From NCBI RefSeq assembly GCF_001653235.2, contig NW_019154044.1, positions 62,001 through 126,000 of the forward strand: a stretch of DNA of 64,000 bases, in the 5' to 3' direction. Below, piece after piece: positions 49,340 through 60,581 of this stretch (positions are counted from its first letter, which is position 1; every line of letters starts with the position of its first letter). This DNA is from Pochonia chlamydosporia 170 (Eukaryota > Ascomycota > Sordariomycetes > Hypocreales > Clavicipitaceae). A program made the position numbers and the translations under genes. The notes under the pieces were generated by a model. The model was not told the origin of the DNA. It made no database searches and worked only from the letters and a program-made list of their open reading frames with translations.

Positions 49340-50998
49340 ATGTCAGATCGCCTCAAAAAATTCCCCGACCTCCCGCCGCGGGTGCAGCAGCAAATCCTCA
49401 ATGGTCCAGCAATGGCTCCTCCACCAGGCGTAGCGCCGAACCTCAACAATCCATCAAATCACAACACTACGGGGATAGTCTTTGGTGCAATTTGTGTTGC
49501 CGTTGCTTCCATCGCCTTCATGCTTCGTCTTCACTGCCAAATTAGGGTATTGAGGAAATGGAGGGTGTGTGACTGTACGTTTCGTCATCAATAACTGCTG
49601 ATTGTCTTTGTGTACATTACTAATAATGCTTACAATACCACAGCTCTCGGTTTACTGGCTTTTGTATGTAATACTCCGCTCTTACCTCTGTCACCATGCG
49701 TACTACTCGCAGTTCCTAACGCTCAGATTATAGTTGGGGTATATTGGTGCGGCTGCGAGCTACTTCATCTGCATACATTATGGTGGGTTTTTGGTACACC
49801 AATGGGATGTTCGGTTCAAGGAATTTCAAGTTGTCCTCCAGGTGAGATAGTATACCATGTGGCATTCTGCACTTTGTATTCTGAGCTTACTGAGAACAGG
49901 CCGCCTTGTCCATAACGGTATCTTACGGTGTTCTGACATTATTTGCCAAAGTCGCCATTTTGCTCGAATGGAGTAAGTGAAGACGGCCATAGGTCAAACC
50001 CGGCCGTCTCCTCCAAGCCTTTGGCAAACTCCCAGCTAACGTATTATTACAGATCGCATCTTCAATCCAAATGGTGTCCGAAACGGTTTCTTCTGGGCTA
50101 GTAACATCGTCCTTGTCGTCAATATTCTTCTCTATACGAGTCTCACTATTGCTGCACTGTTCTCTTGTTGGCCAGTCCATTCTCTCTGGGAGCCGTGGGT
50201 TGACGGGCACTGCATCAACAAACGGGCTTTGGATCTGTGCTCCGCATATTTTAACCTCGTTGCTGATCTCTTCATTCTTTTGTTACCTCAGAAAGTAATT
50301 TGGACATTGCAAATGTCGCGAGAGAGAAAAATTGGCATTTCAGCCATTTTCTCGGTTGGTATTATGTTTGTCTTCCTGATAGCCCACCTCGGTGCTTTTG
50401 GTCGAATGCTTGACTAACAAGGATATTTGCCAGAACTTGCCTCTGTGCTGTTGGTCGTATAATTCTTATTCACCCCCTGAAGTATGCTGGGGACGGAGAT
50501 ACAATATTTCAGATCTCAAAAATATTCCTTCTGAGTATAGCAGAGGGAACATTTGTTATTCTCATTTTCTGTACGTTCTTGAATAACTTGAATAACAAGC
50601 TGGGTGAAGCAAACTGTTCTAACGCCAGTGCCTCAGGTATGCCTGCCATCCCAAAGGGCTTCACAGAGAGCTTGATTGGACGCGGCGTCATGTATTCGCT
50701 ACGTTCAATCACATCCATCAACTTTTCCAGAAAGTTTTCGAGAAAGGGTAGCAATGGATCCTCTACGCCGTTTGAAAATTCGAAACGCTATGATTCTAAG
50801 GTCGGTGAGGGTTTTGACACCGGCTCAGAAGTTCATTTGGATGAATTAGAAAGCCAGAGGTTACCGGAGAGAACACATGGGCACAATCGAGGTGTTATTG
50901 TCCGTCGTGTCGACATTGAATCACATCACGAGTTGGCAAATGCTGGGTCTCAACTCTCGCTTGTCTCCAAACAACATCCATGGGAGATCGCGCGCTGA
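49340..50998 (+). CDS. Pth11-like / fungal rhodopsin-domain seven-TM protein
   Basis: Seven exons: 49340-49574, 49644-49663, 49734-49841, 49900-49972, 50053-50365, 50434-50570, 50637-50998; phases close, giving 415 aa. The N-terminal MSDRLKKFPDLPPRV and PPGVAPNLNNP lead into TM1 (GIVFGAICVAVASIAFMLRLH). Family features follow: LGYIGAAASYFICIHYGG and QWDVRFKEF, then VSYGVLTLFAKVAILLEW, FFWASNIVLVVNILLYTSL, a loop with the CWP and CINKRALD motifs, LVADLFILLLPQKVIWTLQMSRERKI split across TM5-6, and a Ser-rich cytosolic tail. This is the fungal integral-membrane rhodopsin-like family (Pth11-related GPCR-like receptors), without a CFEM domain. Two introns use the less common donors GTTTGT and GTACGT. 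Its link to the metabolite cluster is only positional. Confidence 0.82.
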
Positions 50999-51717
50999 TT
51001 AGATTCATTGTTATTAATACACCCGGAAAAGTGATGTTTTTGTGTCTAAGGTGAAAGGCTGCTTGGATGATCTAGTAGATAGGTATTGAGAACTAGTTAT
51101 CCTACTACTTGTCGTCAAGAGCATCATTCGTGTCTCAGTTTGGAAGTCGCCGTTTTGACAGCGTGACGGACAGACGTAGCAAAATTTTAAGCATCGCCCA
51201 ACACGAAAACGCATTGAAAGTTCCCTGTCTTCGTGCTAGCTACCACCAGGTTTCATGTGCCAGAGCGAGGGGCCTCGTTAGCGATCGAATACACGTGGTC
51301 GTCTACTTCAATACCTCCCTGTAATGTAACTGAGACGCTGACATTGGCTGATTGGGTGTCTGGATCGCCCTGCTGCAAGGCTTGACTTCATGCTCGTCCG
51401 TGCTGACCATGTCCATGTCCCAGTTGGGCGCAGGCATGCCGTGTGGACAACGTGGCGATGGCCAACTACCTAGGTAAGTAATCTAATCCGTTGGTCGCGA
51501 GTAGGTGTGAGCAAAGGATCGTCATATGATTGCCCTCGTCAACGAATGTAGAATGGTTCCATCCCAGACCCGACCGAACTAAAGGTTAATGCTTCGCGTT
51601 TTATTCCCCCAAAACCTTCAACGTTGACTTCATCAGGGCCTTTACACTGCACATCACAAGGCTATGGTATCCCCTTCTGTCGATAAAGAAGTTCACACAA
51701 CTTATTAATCATGTCGT
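50999..51717. other. Intergenic, P450 promoter region
   Basis: About 720 bp between the Pth11-like gene and the P450. No gene seen. Confidence 0.5.
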
Positions 51718-53540
51718 ATGTACATTTTGCATCGCCAGCAGCCATGTACTTGTTATATCTCGTTGGCCTTCTAGTGAGCCTCTCTTGCTCTAGCATTTCC
51801 GAACCATTGCTCAAAAAATGATAGCTTGTATCCTTCATTAGCTATTCGGTAGCATTTCACCCTTTGAGACGGTTTCCCGGCCCATTTCTGGCCAAGGTTA
51901 CCGATGCCTACAGTGGCTACTTTGCTTACAGAAAATCTCTTCACCTTGTCACGTATGAGCATATGAAGAAATACGGTATGCGCTGTGGGCTTATAACAAA
52001 GACTTGGGTGGTTTGCAACTAAAAATACTTGGCGTAGGCGATGTTGTCCGCCTCGGTCCCAACAAGCTCATCTTCAACTCTGCGAGAGCTGTGCAAGGTA
52101 GTTACCCATGCGTCACGAGATAAAGTATCATGTACTCATTCCGCACATTAGACATCTATTTAAATCCTCGGGTGGCCAAAGGCGAGCCGTACAATCACGG
52201 CATGTTCATGGCCAAACACCGCACTCTATTGATGACTACGAATAGGGAAGATCACAAGAAGAAGAGTAAAGTGATCGGAGCTGTGCTTAATGAACGATCT
52301 ATGCGCATCTTCCAGCCGAAAGTCATAAAGCGGATCAATGAGTTTCTCCAGATACTCAACGGCGCGTCGCAGAGTTCTGCCTCCGTTAACGTATCGGATA
52401 TGTCTACATATCTTGCTACTGATATTGCTGGAGATCTTGCATTCGGCCACCCACTAAACACTCAAACGCGGGAGACTAATCGATTCTTTCCAATTACTCT
52501 TCAGAAATGGAGCTGGAGGGTCAACGCCATGATGCAATTCACCCCCTTGCGAATCTACAATCTGATTATGATGGCAATCAAGTATAAGGAAACAATGAAG
52601 CTAATGGTGGCAATCAAAAACATGGTAAGGGCACGGGAGGCCTTGGATAGACACGCATATCACGACTTCTACTCCGTCGTTATTGATGAGATTAAACTGG
52701 GAGATCACTTCCTCACTAGCGAGATGTGGCCGCATGGGACTAATTTCTTGGCTGCTGGTATGCTTCTCCCACGGATTGGCCTTTCATAAAGACAAACACT
52801 GAACCATTCATTTCTATATAGGTGGATTGACAACTGCAGCAACCATAGCCAGCACCTTTTTCTACCTTTCAAGATATCCGGACACCTACACACGCCTAGC
52901 TGAAGAGGTACGATCAAACTTCTCTTCAGCCGAGGAGATCCAACAAGGACCAAAACTAGCCAAATGCAAATATTTACGGTCATGTGTCGACGAAAGCCTT
53001 CGCTGTTCGCCGCCAGTACTATCTATTCTCTGGCGTCAACTGGATCCTGCCGATAACAGTGGCAAGCCTTTTATAGTTGACGGGAACATCATCCCTCAAG
53101 GCACCCAAGTTGGTGTCAGTCTCTACGCCCTATTCCATAACGAAAGTATATTTGAAGATCCTTTCGTCTATCGACCGGAGCGATGGCTTGAGTCTGCAGA
53201 TGGTACCGAAGACGAGGAGCTAAAAGCAGCGCGGAAAATGATGCGTTTGGCACATATCCCCTTTGCGACTGGTGATCGTGCATGCCCTGGTAAAGCCATG
53301 GCGTGGATGGAAATCATGATCGCTATTGCCCGCACGTTCTGGTTCTTTGACTTCGAGAAGGCACCTGGGAAGCTAGGGCAAGTTGGGGAACTTCTGCATC
53401 CAGCACCAGATGGCCAAAGTTTGATCCCGGAGCACGAGACAGAAGATTGGTTTGCGGCTGTTCACGATGGTCCATACTTGGCATTCCGTAGGCGAGGACA
53501 CTTCATCGACGAGCTTGAGGAAGCAATGCGCGAGGAGTGA
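51718..53540 (+). CDS. Cytochrome P450 monooxygenase
   Basis: Five exons: 51718-51773, 51842-51975, 52038-52097, 52152-52757, 52822-53540; 524 aa. P450 features in order: membrane-proximal Pro-rich hinge FHPLRRFPGPFLAK, LGPNKLIFNSARAVQDIY, helix C region HRTLLMTTNREDHKKK, helix I AAGGLTTAAT (split by intron 4), ExxR in DESLRCSP, the PERW motif (FVYRPERW), and the heme loop PFATGDRACPGKAMAW with Cys at about residue 440. The exon-1 start is the least certain point: the alternative ATG at 51711 gives a better-looking anchor but no in-phase junction to exon 2, whereas 51718 splices canonically (GTGAGC...CATTAG). It probably oxidises the cluster product; regiochemistry cannot be predicted. Confidence 0.87.
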
Positions 53541-55352
53541 GTGGCTACTGTACTATGACTATGTATTGATATGATCGTGTGAAATACATCACCTATTTTT
53601 ATTGACCCGTACGGTTAGGCTCGCTAGAACTATATAGACTGTTGTAATTTTGGCTTCATCCTGGGACGTCACAGTGTGTCGTCACGGATTTAGCCCACCT
53701 TTAGTCCCGTCGACACGTTTTAAAGTGTCCATTATCAACGGGTTAAGACTCTGCTTGACCTCATTGCACGACTTTGGGCTTTGTCTGAGAATGGAGGTGC
53801 CCACATCCGCTGTACGAAGTGGCCGACAGCTAATACATAAGACAACTCAGGGACCGGCCGGGTGGATAGGATCCCCATGTGCCACCTGTCTTGCTGCCAA
53901 GGTCAAGACTCTTCTAACCCCGTCTTACTTAGTCAGTAGGACCTAGCCAGGGGAAAGCATTTCTTCCCCAGGTGAAAGACAAAGTAAGCTCAAAGCTAAA
54001 TCGGCGCTAGGGGCCTGGTTCTTCTGAGACATGATAAACGCTTTCCTATTCTGGAAATTGACAGACGCTCACGCAGGTAGAATCGTAGTTTGACTAAAGA
54101 GCCAAAGACTTGAGGCTTCTTGTTTGCTTCTGCCTCGGCACACGTATTGTCGAATAAGCCTTGCTCTGTCAATACTACTCGGCATACGGAAAAGAGTGGT
54201 TTTTGATGGTGTGTGCCGGAAGAGGCATTTGGCCGACAACAGGCAACAATGTAGCGGACATGTTGTCTGGTACTAGCATGCCAAGATCTAGCCTTGCTGG
54301 TTGCGTGGCGGGCTCCGTAGGGAGTATCATCTCAGGGTTGCATTTGTTGGTTGACAACATTCAGCTTCAGATATCGGCACAACTAGCAGTCAATGCTTCC
54401 CGGGCTCCTCTTCCGCATGATTGGTGCGTTGATGGAAAGCAGAGTGGTATTATTGGAGGTTCTTCTTCCCACCCAGTAGCAGCCATTTGACTCATCACAT
54501 AATTACGACCCTCTCTGTTGGACCCTAGCTGTTGTGCAATTCTTGATGAAGGTGGGAGGTTGAACAAGTCTGGCGTAATGCAAGCCATTTCACAATGCAT
54601 CTGCACATCTGTTCCCGGGGCATCCCGGCTCCGTAACACGACGGAGGGTACTGGGATGTTTGGGGCAGTAGTTTATAAGCCTTGATCCTGGCTCTTAACT
54701 CACACTTTGTGCAAGTAAGCAGACAGAAGAGACATTGCATTCCGTACATTGAACTGTGTTCTTTTTCTAGCTCGGCTTTCTTACGGGGTTCAGCCCTGGG
54801 TCTGCTAGCATGACAATTTAATTCGCAGCGCAACCAACAAGATCAGACCACTTACTACGGAATTCGGAGTATACCACATCAATCCAAAACCGTACCATGG
54901 TTGGAAAGTGGATCAATTCTCGGCCATTTCCTTTCTAGAACCTCACTGCATCCCGACGTTCTACTGCAGAATGAGGTTGCATATTGTGGGTTAAACTTGC
55001 GCGGGGGGCTCATCCCGCGCCGTGTTTAGCCCCCAAACTCTTCTCTGCCGCCAACTCTTGATTGCACGAACTCATTCAAGTTGCATTTCAGTCACAAGCC
55101 GTCTTTATCAACGGTAGCTATGTCAATTGCAACGGCTTTTACCGACAACACAATGCGTTTTGCATATCAACATCTGCGGGTTTCGGGCATGGCTCGCTCG
55201 CCTGTTCCCTATAGCTATGCATGTTCCGTATTCAGTAACTGCATTCACATGCCTAATATTGTCTCTCGGTAATGTAATAAACGCTAATATCTTTTTCTGT
55301 TAATCCTATATTCGCCAAACTGTTCGTTATTGCGCACGTCCCAAATGTTGGC
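53541..55352. other. Intergenic, no gene recognised
   Basis: About 1.8 kb between the P450 and the second MFS gene. Open frames on both strands (for example 54161-54490) lack domains and overlap each other. I see no structural RNA or repeat. Confidence 0.5.
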
Positions 55353-57306
55353 ATGAGTCACGAAAGCAACTCAATGCCGAAGTCTGGCTCTCCAGGCTCG
55401 CTGATGGAAGACAAAGATAGGCAGTGTGATGGAAAGCCGGAATCAAACTACCAAGTTCCGGGCGAGGAGGAGGATACTAGCGGCCATCTCCATGGCTGGC
55501 GGCTCTGGGTGGTGGCTATTCTCATCTCAATTGTGTACTTCATTGTACAGGTAGAGATTAGCATCGTGACCACTTCCATTGTGAACATTACGCAGGATAT
55601 CGGTGGTTTCGCGAGGGCAGGCTGGGTCATGTCTGCCTATTTGCTAGGCTTTGTTAGCAGGTCTCACTTTGTTCTGTTCCCAATTATGTTGAGCTTGTTA
55701 TGGGCTAACCGCGTTACATTTTCGCAGGCTTCGTTGTGATCAATTCAAAGCTGAGTGATATTCTTGGCCGCAAGCTGGTATTCATATCATGCATTTTCTT
55801 CTTCACCGCGTTCTCGGGCGCTTGCGCGGCTGCCAACACAATAGATCAGCTGTACGTTGTCACCATCCCTCTTTCAGACTATCTCTGCAACATCTACTTA
55901 TATTGCTCTCTGCTTTACAGCATTGTTTTCCGAGCCTTTCAAGGCATCGGCGGCGGCGGCAGTTATGCCCTAGGTAGCATCATGCTCATCCAAATCGTTC
56001 CGGCTTCGGAAATCACGAAGATGGCATCATATTCAAGCATTTCCTTCGTTGTTGCCACAGTCTTGGGTCCAATAATCGGCGGCGGCATTTGCCAGCACAC
56101 AACCTGGCGATGGATATTCCTGTTCAACGTTCCAATTGGGGTATTTGCCATGGTCATCGCCATGATTGGCATTCCAAACGGATATCCTCATCATCACAAA
56201 GCTGTAAAGCCGCAAATGGCCAGCTTTTCTGAAATGCGGACGAGAATTGACCTGCTCGGGTGTACCCTACTGTTGTTATCGACTCTCGCCTTCGCTTCTG
56301 CGTTTCAAGAGGTCAACAGTCAATTCTCATGGGACTCGGCTTATTTCATCGCCTTAATCATCGCTTCACTTCTTCTCTGTGCGTTGCTATTGCTCTGGGA
56401 ACGGAGAGTAGCCGCGCAGAATGGCCCCCGGGAGCCTGTTTTACCATGGCGGTTCATTGTTCGCCGCGAGATGCTCGGCACATTGCTGTATGTCATCCCC
56501 TATCCCCTTGCTCTTGTTCGTGCGCGAATTGTCATCAAACTGACGATTGATATTGATATAAGAGGACTCTTCCTGGTCGGCGGAACAGTTGGCGTTACAT
56601 CATTTCAGCTACCGCAGCGTTTCCAGCTTGTCAACGACCTCGACGCGGTCGGTGCTGGCGCTCGTCTTCTTCCCTTCGGCGGAGCCAGTACCGTTGGCGG
56701 GATGTTGATTGCTCGAGCATATAGTATATTCAAGACGCCACTGGTGTATGTTATTATTGCTGGTGCGTTATTACAAGTTGCGGGTTATGCCTTACTGGGG
56801 ACTATCGATGCCGCTGCCGATATACCACCGCAGCTTTATGGATATGAAGTCATTGCTGGAGTAGGATGCGGGATAAGCTATCTGTCATTATTCGCCGCTG
56901 TTCCATTTGCCGCAGAAAAGCGTGATCATGGTGAGAACACATCCCCCCCCCCCCCCCCCCCCGAAAATTGAGCCCGCCATGATGCATCTAACATGCTCTC
57001 AAAGCCGTGGGACTAGGAATCTCACATCAATTCCGTGCCCTAGGAAGTGCTCTCGCTATCGCCATTGGAGTATCTATCTTCAATGGCCACGTCATAAATC
57101 GCTTAAAACAATTAGGATTTTCAGACCCAGGGAACTTCGTCGCTACCAGTGCCCAGCACCAACTTCTATCGGAGTTGCGAGACGATGTGAGGATGGTTCT
57201 CTCCGATGGATACAACTCCCAGATGTTTCTTTTATGTGGTTTCGGAGCAGCTCAAATATTTGCGGCCTTGCTGATGTGGAAGAGAAAGCAAATTTTGCCC
57301 GCGTAG
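55353..57306 (+). CDS. MFS efflux transporter 2
   Basis: Five exons: 55353-55656, 55728-55851, 55921-56487, 56563-56930, 57005-57306; 554 aa. Motifs: LISIVYFIVQVEISIVTTSIV (TM1), INSKLSDILGRK (motif A), FRAFQGIGGGGSYALG (TM4), GPIIGGGICQHTTWRWIFLFNVPIG (motif C), FQLPQRFQLVN and a C-terminal hydrophobic pair. This is a DHA2-like 14-TM exporter. The first junction needs a GC-AG intron (donor GCAGGT at 55657) to stay in frame; with the nearby GTTAGC donor the frame breaks unless the acceptor at 55754 is used, which would delete GFVVINSK of TM2. Intron 4 contains a run of 20 C (56943-56962). The gene converges on the LovG-like hydrolase. Probable product exporter or self-resistance pump. Confidence 0.82.
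56943..56962 (+). repeat. C20 homopolymer inside an intron
   Basis: Twenty consecutive C residues 12 bp after the donor of intron 4 of the MFS transporter. Length is likely variable between isolates and error-prone in assembly; it does not affect coding. Confidence 0.9.
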
Positions 57307-57441
57307 AGATAAGAAAGCCAAGAAATGAGACACATTTAACATTGTAGGAAGCGGTGAAAGCAAGGGCAAGATATTACACCATCATTGTAAAAGTACGGGC
57401 ACTACCAACAATGACAGACAAGCTCAGATAACGGGCCTGTG

Positions 57442-58327
57442 CTAGAAGTCTTTTGCCTTCTCAATCACACGCTCAATTATTCGAACCACCTCGTTGACGT
57501 GTCTATCGGAAAGTGAGCCCGGAATGTCATGTCCCAAATCATGAATGTAAACTTCTCTCGTGTTTTTATTGCAAAGCGATGCCACCCGCTCCGGCATGGC
57601 GCTGTCGATAAACTCATCGCAGTTTGACCATATATGAGCGGTAGGTACGTCAACCACAACAAGATCTGTTTCGCTGCCGAAAGGTGTAATTTTCGGTGTA
57701 ACCAACTCAAGATCAGCTATGCGGCACATGTCCGTCGCACAAAAGAGAATGGCGCATTTGAAACCTGCAAAACCCCGTCGACGATCCTCAGCCATTAACG
57801 ATACCGCCACGGTTGCACCCTCGGAAAACCCTATGAGGCCATCAAATGGCCCATGTGCACAGATGAAGGCCTGAAGCTCTCTGTAAAGACGCCGAGCCGT
57901 GTTGGCGTCCGTGTCCATCCCGTTGGGCGAATATGCTAGGCTTTCACCTCCACTTTGCTGTAGCAGCATTTGCAGGGCTGTGGAAGGAGAGTGATAAACG
58001 CCCCGATGTTAGCGAGTACCTTACCCGGAAAACAAATGAAGATTCGTTGACGGTGTACGAAATAAGTGAATTGCTCATCTCACATGGATTATCATCGATG
58101 TCTACTACAAAATTGCCGTTTATGAAGACAAATTCATTCTCTTGTCCAATGGCGCCGCGAATTCGTGCTACAGCACGTTATTCAATGTTACCCGTTGACC
58201 CTAAATCTGTGCTTGCCTGTTTGTTGTTTGAAGATCTAGTGAATTGTCAACATCAGTAGAAGCTCATCCGAAAGTGGTTACTAACCTCGGCATTTGTACC
58301 GCGACCGTGCAGACATAGAAAACGCAT
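57442..58327 (-). CDS. FSH1-type serine hydrolase (LovG-like thioesterase)
   Basis: Four exons: 58327-58286, 58235-58217, 58167-58084, 57977-57442; 226 aa. The N-terminus MRFLCLHGRGTNAE is the hallmark of FSH1/LovG proteins; GFSEGATVA carries the nucleophile Ser, CDEFID the acid and DLGHDIP the His. LovG-type enzymes hydrolyse finished chains off highly reducing PKSs, so this is the natural release factor for the PKS at 40-48 kb, which has no thioesterase of its own. Intron 2 appears to use a GC donor (GCAAGC...CTGTAG), and exon 3 ends at a GTGAGA donor chosen to keep phase; these internal boundaries are less certain than the ends. The 3' end is 136 bp from the stop of the convergent MFS gene. 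Confidence 0.82.
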
Positions 58328-60259
58328 ATTGCTTTACTTTCAACAAACGAATTGAAAGCCGCCAGAAAAGTAAGTGGAAAGGGTAGACAAGCAAAGTTGA
58401 AACATGCCCAACACACCAAGCCAGTTTCTTCGCTGCAGGGCAGACTTGCCACGCACCTGGACCAGAGCCTTTGTGGCTAATAGGTCTAACAGCATGTGAG
58501 AGAACGGCACATCAAAGTATCTGCCACAATTTTATTTGGTCACAAAACAGGTCTGTCAGGTGTGATATAACACCACCAGCAAGGTTTGCGTAACAGTCGG
58601 AGTGGGGATACAACCAATAACCACAAATGTGAATTTGTTGGTCGCGAGTTTTGAACCAACTAGTGCCTGAGCAGCGCCGCTTTTACCCTGAGCTGCGGTG
58701 GCGTCGCTAATCCTGTTTCGGCGTCATGATGGAGTTACGCCTGAGCTGACTTCTTGGCTAGTATTTCATAATTTTATGCTTCCACTCCGTTTTGCTTCCG
58801 TAATCATGATCCAAAACGTTGACTCTCCATTTCAGTCAACAACACGGGTCATGGAGCAGCACAGTGCGTCAGATATTCCGTTATTCTCCGACATCCTGGG
58901 AGCATCGAAGGTCCGATTCTGGACCCAGCGGTGCAGCAATCGTCCTCACACCGCTTGTGTATCTAACAAAGCAACTCTGCCACATGGAATGGGAAATTAC
59001 TTGGAAAATCTGCCACACAGCGAGGCCCAAGCAGCAGATCAAGACGCAAATGGTGTGCAATCAATACTGTATTACAACGCATCATTAATCCATCCCGACG
59101 GCCAATGCATGTTCGGCCATCACCACAGCCACTGGACTTTCTTAGAAATCCATCTGGCCTGCATCACATGGCCTTTTACCATATACTCCCAAGCATGTAT
59201 TTTTATCGCAGTTTTAAGTGCACTAAGCACGGCAACACTCTGATTTATCCAGCAACATATTCTCGTGAAACGACAACCCGCAAAATGAGACCTCTCCAAG
59301 TCGTCGTGCCTGACTCTGTAGGCCTATCATCAGCCGTATCCCACTAGCACGACAACGTTTCTTCCACTAGCTATGATCCTGGCATATCATCAGAATAGTA
59401 TATCGAAGTGAATGTCATGTTTAAGAATGTTGTAACGCTCTACGCGAATCGAAGGAACTGCTACGGTTCCAAAGCTCGGGGTACATTTAAGAAGCTGGCC
59501 TCCAGTTGTTCAGCCTAGCAGTCGCGAATTTATTTTGGTACACTTAGCTTTGCATAATAGAAATACCCCATATGTGGTTATCTCACACTTACAGAGGGCT
59601 TTCTACAATACAAAGGAATTCTTAGGACAGGCTCACCATTTTGTAAGCTTAACTTCCTAGGAAGTTCGTCTGAGTCACCCTGGTATATTTACTCCGGAGC
59701 ACCACTGCCATGTACTGGACGCCTTGACTATGAGTCAAGCTTAGAGCACAATCCCGTATTTGCGACGGTCCCCATCGCGCTCCTTTCCACTCAATACCCG
59801 TTGCTCTCATCCACAATGATAAAACTGTGGAGTTACTGGTGTAACTCAAGGCAAGTGTAGGTGAGCCTGGTGGCCATGCTCTCTAAATATGACAGACAAG
59901 TGAAAGAGGCGCAAAATTGTACACAGACGGTGATAGCTTTGCTCGAGTACAAGCCAAAGGAAATAAGTGATTGAATTGAATTATAACTACTTGCCTAACT
60001 TTTTACTGACTGACTGACTATCCCCTGAGGGAAGCCGAACTCGTCGGCAAGCACGACTAGGACATCTTGTCCAGGCTGGAGCTCCTCCTCTAGCATCTCA
60101 GGGCTCAGAACACCAACGATGCTGCCTCTCCCATACATCCACTTCCTAGATGTGAAGCCGCCCTCGGGTGAGCCATTCATCCAATCAACACGGCTCTTCC
60201 ATGGTTGCTGATCGTGCGCAAGCCATATAGCAATACATGATGCTTCGCAGCTCGCTCAA
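58328..60259. other. Gene-poor spacer with a coding-like fragment
   Basis: About 1.9 kb between the LovG-like gene and the NLR region. One TCGGCG core lies near 58719, about 390 bp upstream of the LovG-like start. A frame at 59995-60180 (minus) has a protein-like composition (RKWMYGRGSIVGVL ... PGQDVLVVLADEFGFPQG) but matches no family I know; the rest looks non-coding. Confidence 0.4.
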
Positions 60260-60400
60260 TTATTGGGCTAAAATATGCGCTGCAACTTCACGGGGGTCGA
60301 TTTTGTACGCATCTGGTCTGTTGTTTTGGTCTTTAACATCCTCCTCAGATCCACGAGCCCCCTTATAAGCATCGTCCTCTTGGCGAGGGGGCCCTTCCAT
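59995..60400 (-). pseudogene. Possible gene remnant near the NLR
   Basis: Two frames on the minus strand look translated: 60400-60260 (46 aa, containing DAYKIDPREVAAHILAQ then stop) and 60180-59995 (61 aa, RKWMYGRGSIVGVL ... PGQDVLVVLADEFGFPQG). They are in succession but separated by a stop and about 80 bp. They could be exons of one small gene or pieces of a decayed one. No domain recognised; low confidence. Confidence 0.25.
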
Positions 60401-60581
60401 AGACTACAGCTCGTCTAACAACTTTCCATCCTGCTCTAGATTTTGCCCACGACCGCCTGGTAGGTGCTGCATCCTCCGACGTCTTCTGGATGGCTGCGAC
60501 AATTTCCTGTTGAAGCCTTCGGGATATTCGCTGATAAACCTTCTAATGGCTGTTCTGCCAGCAAGACGCAACATTTAGGAC

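Noticed and set aside
51711..51773. P450 start at ATG 51711
   Set aside because: Gives a plausible anchor but no canonical junction in phase with exon 2; the ATG at 51718 splices cleanly.
51490..58650. Shared 12-mer TTGGTCGCGAGT at about 51490 and 58637
   Set aside because: The flanks differ completely; it is too short to support a repeat or att-like pair.
58630..58700. tRNA-like stretch on the minus strand (GGTTCAAAACTC near a possible T loop)
   Set aside because: The ends do not pair as an acceptor stem and no D or anticodon arm can be drawn.
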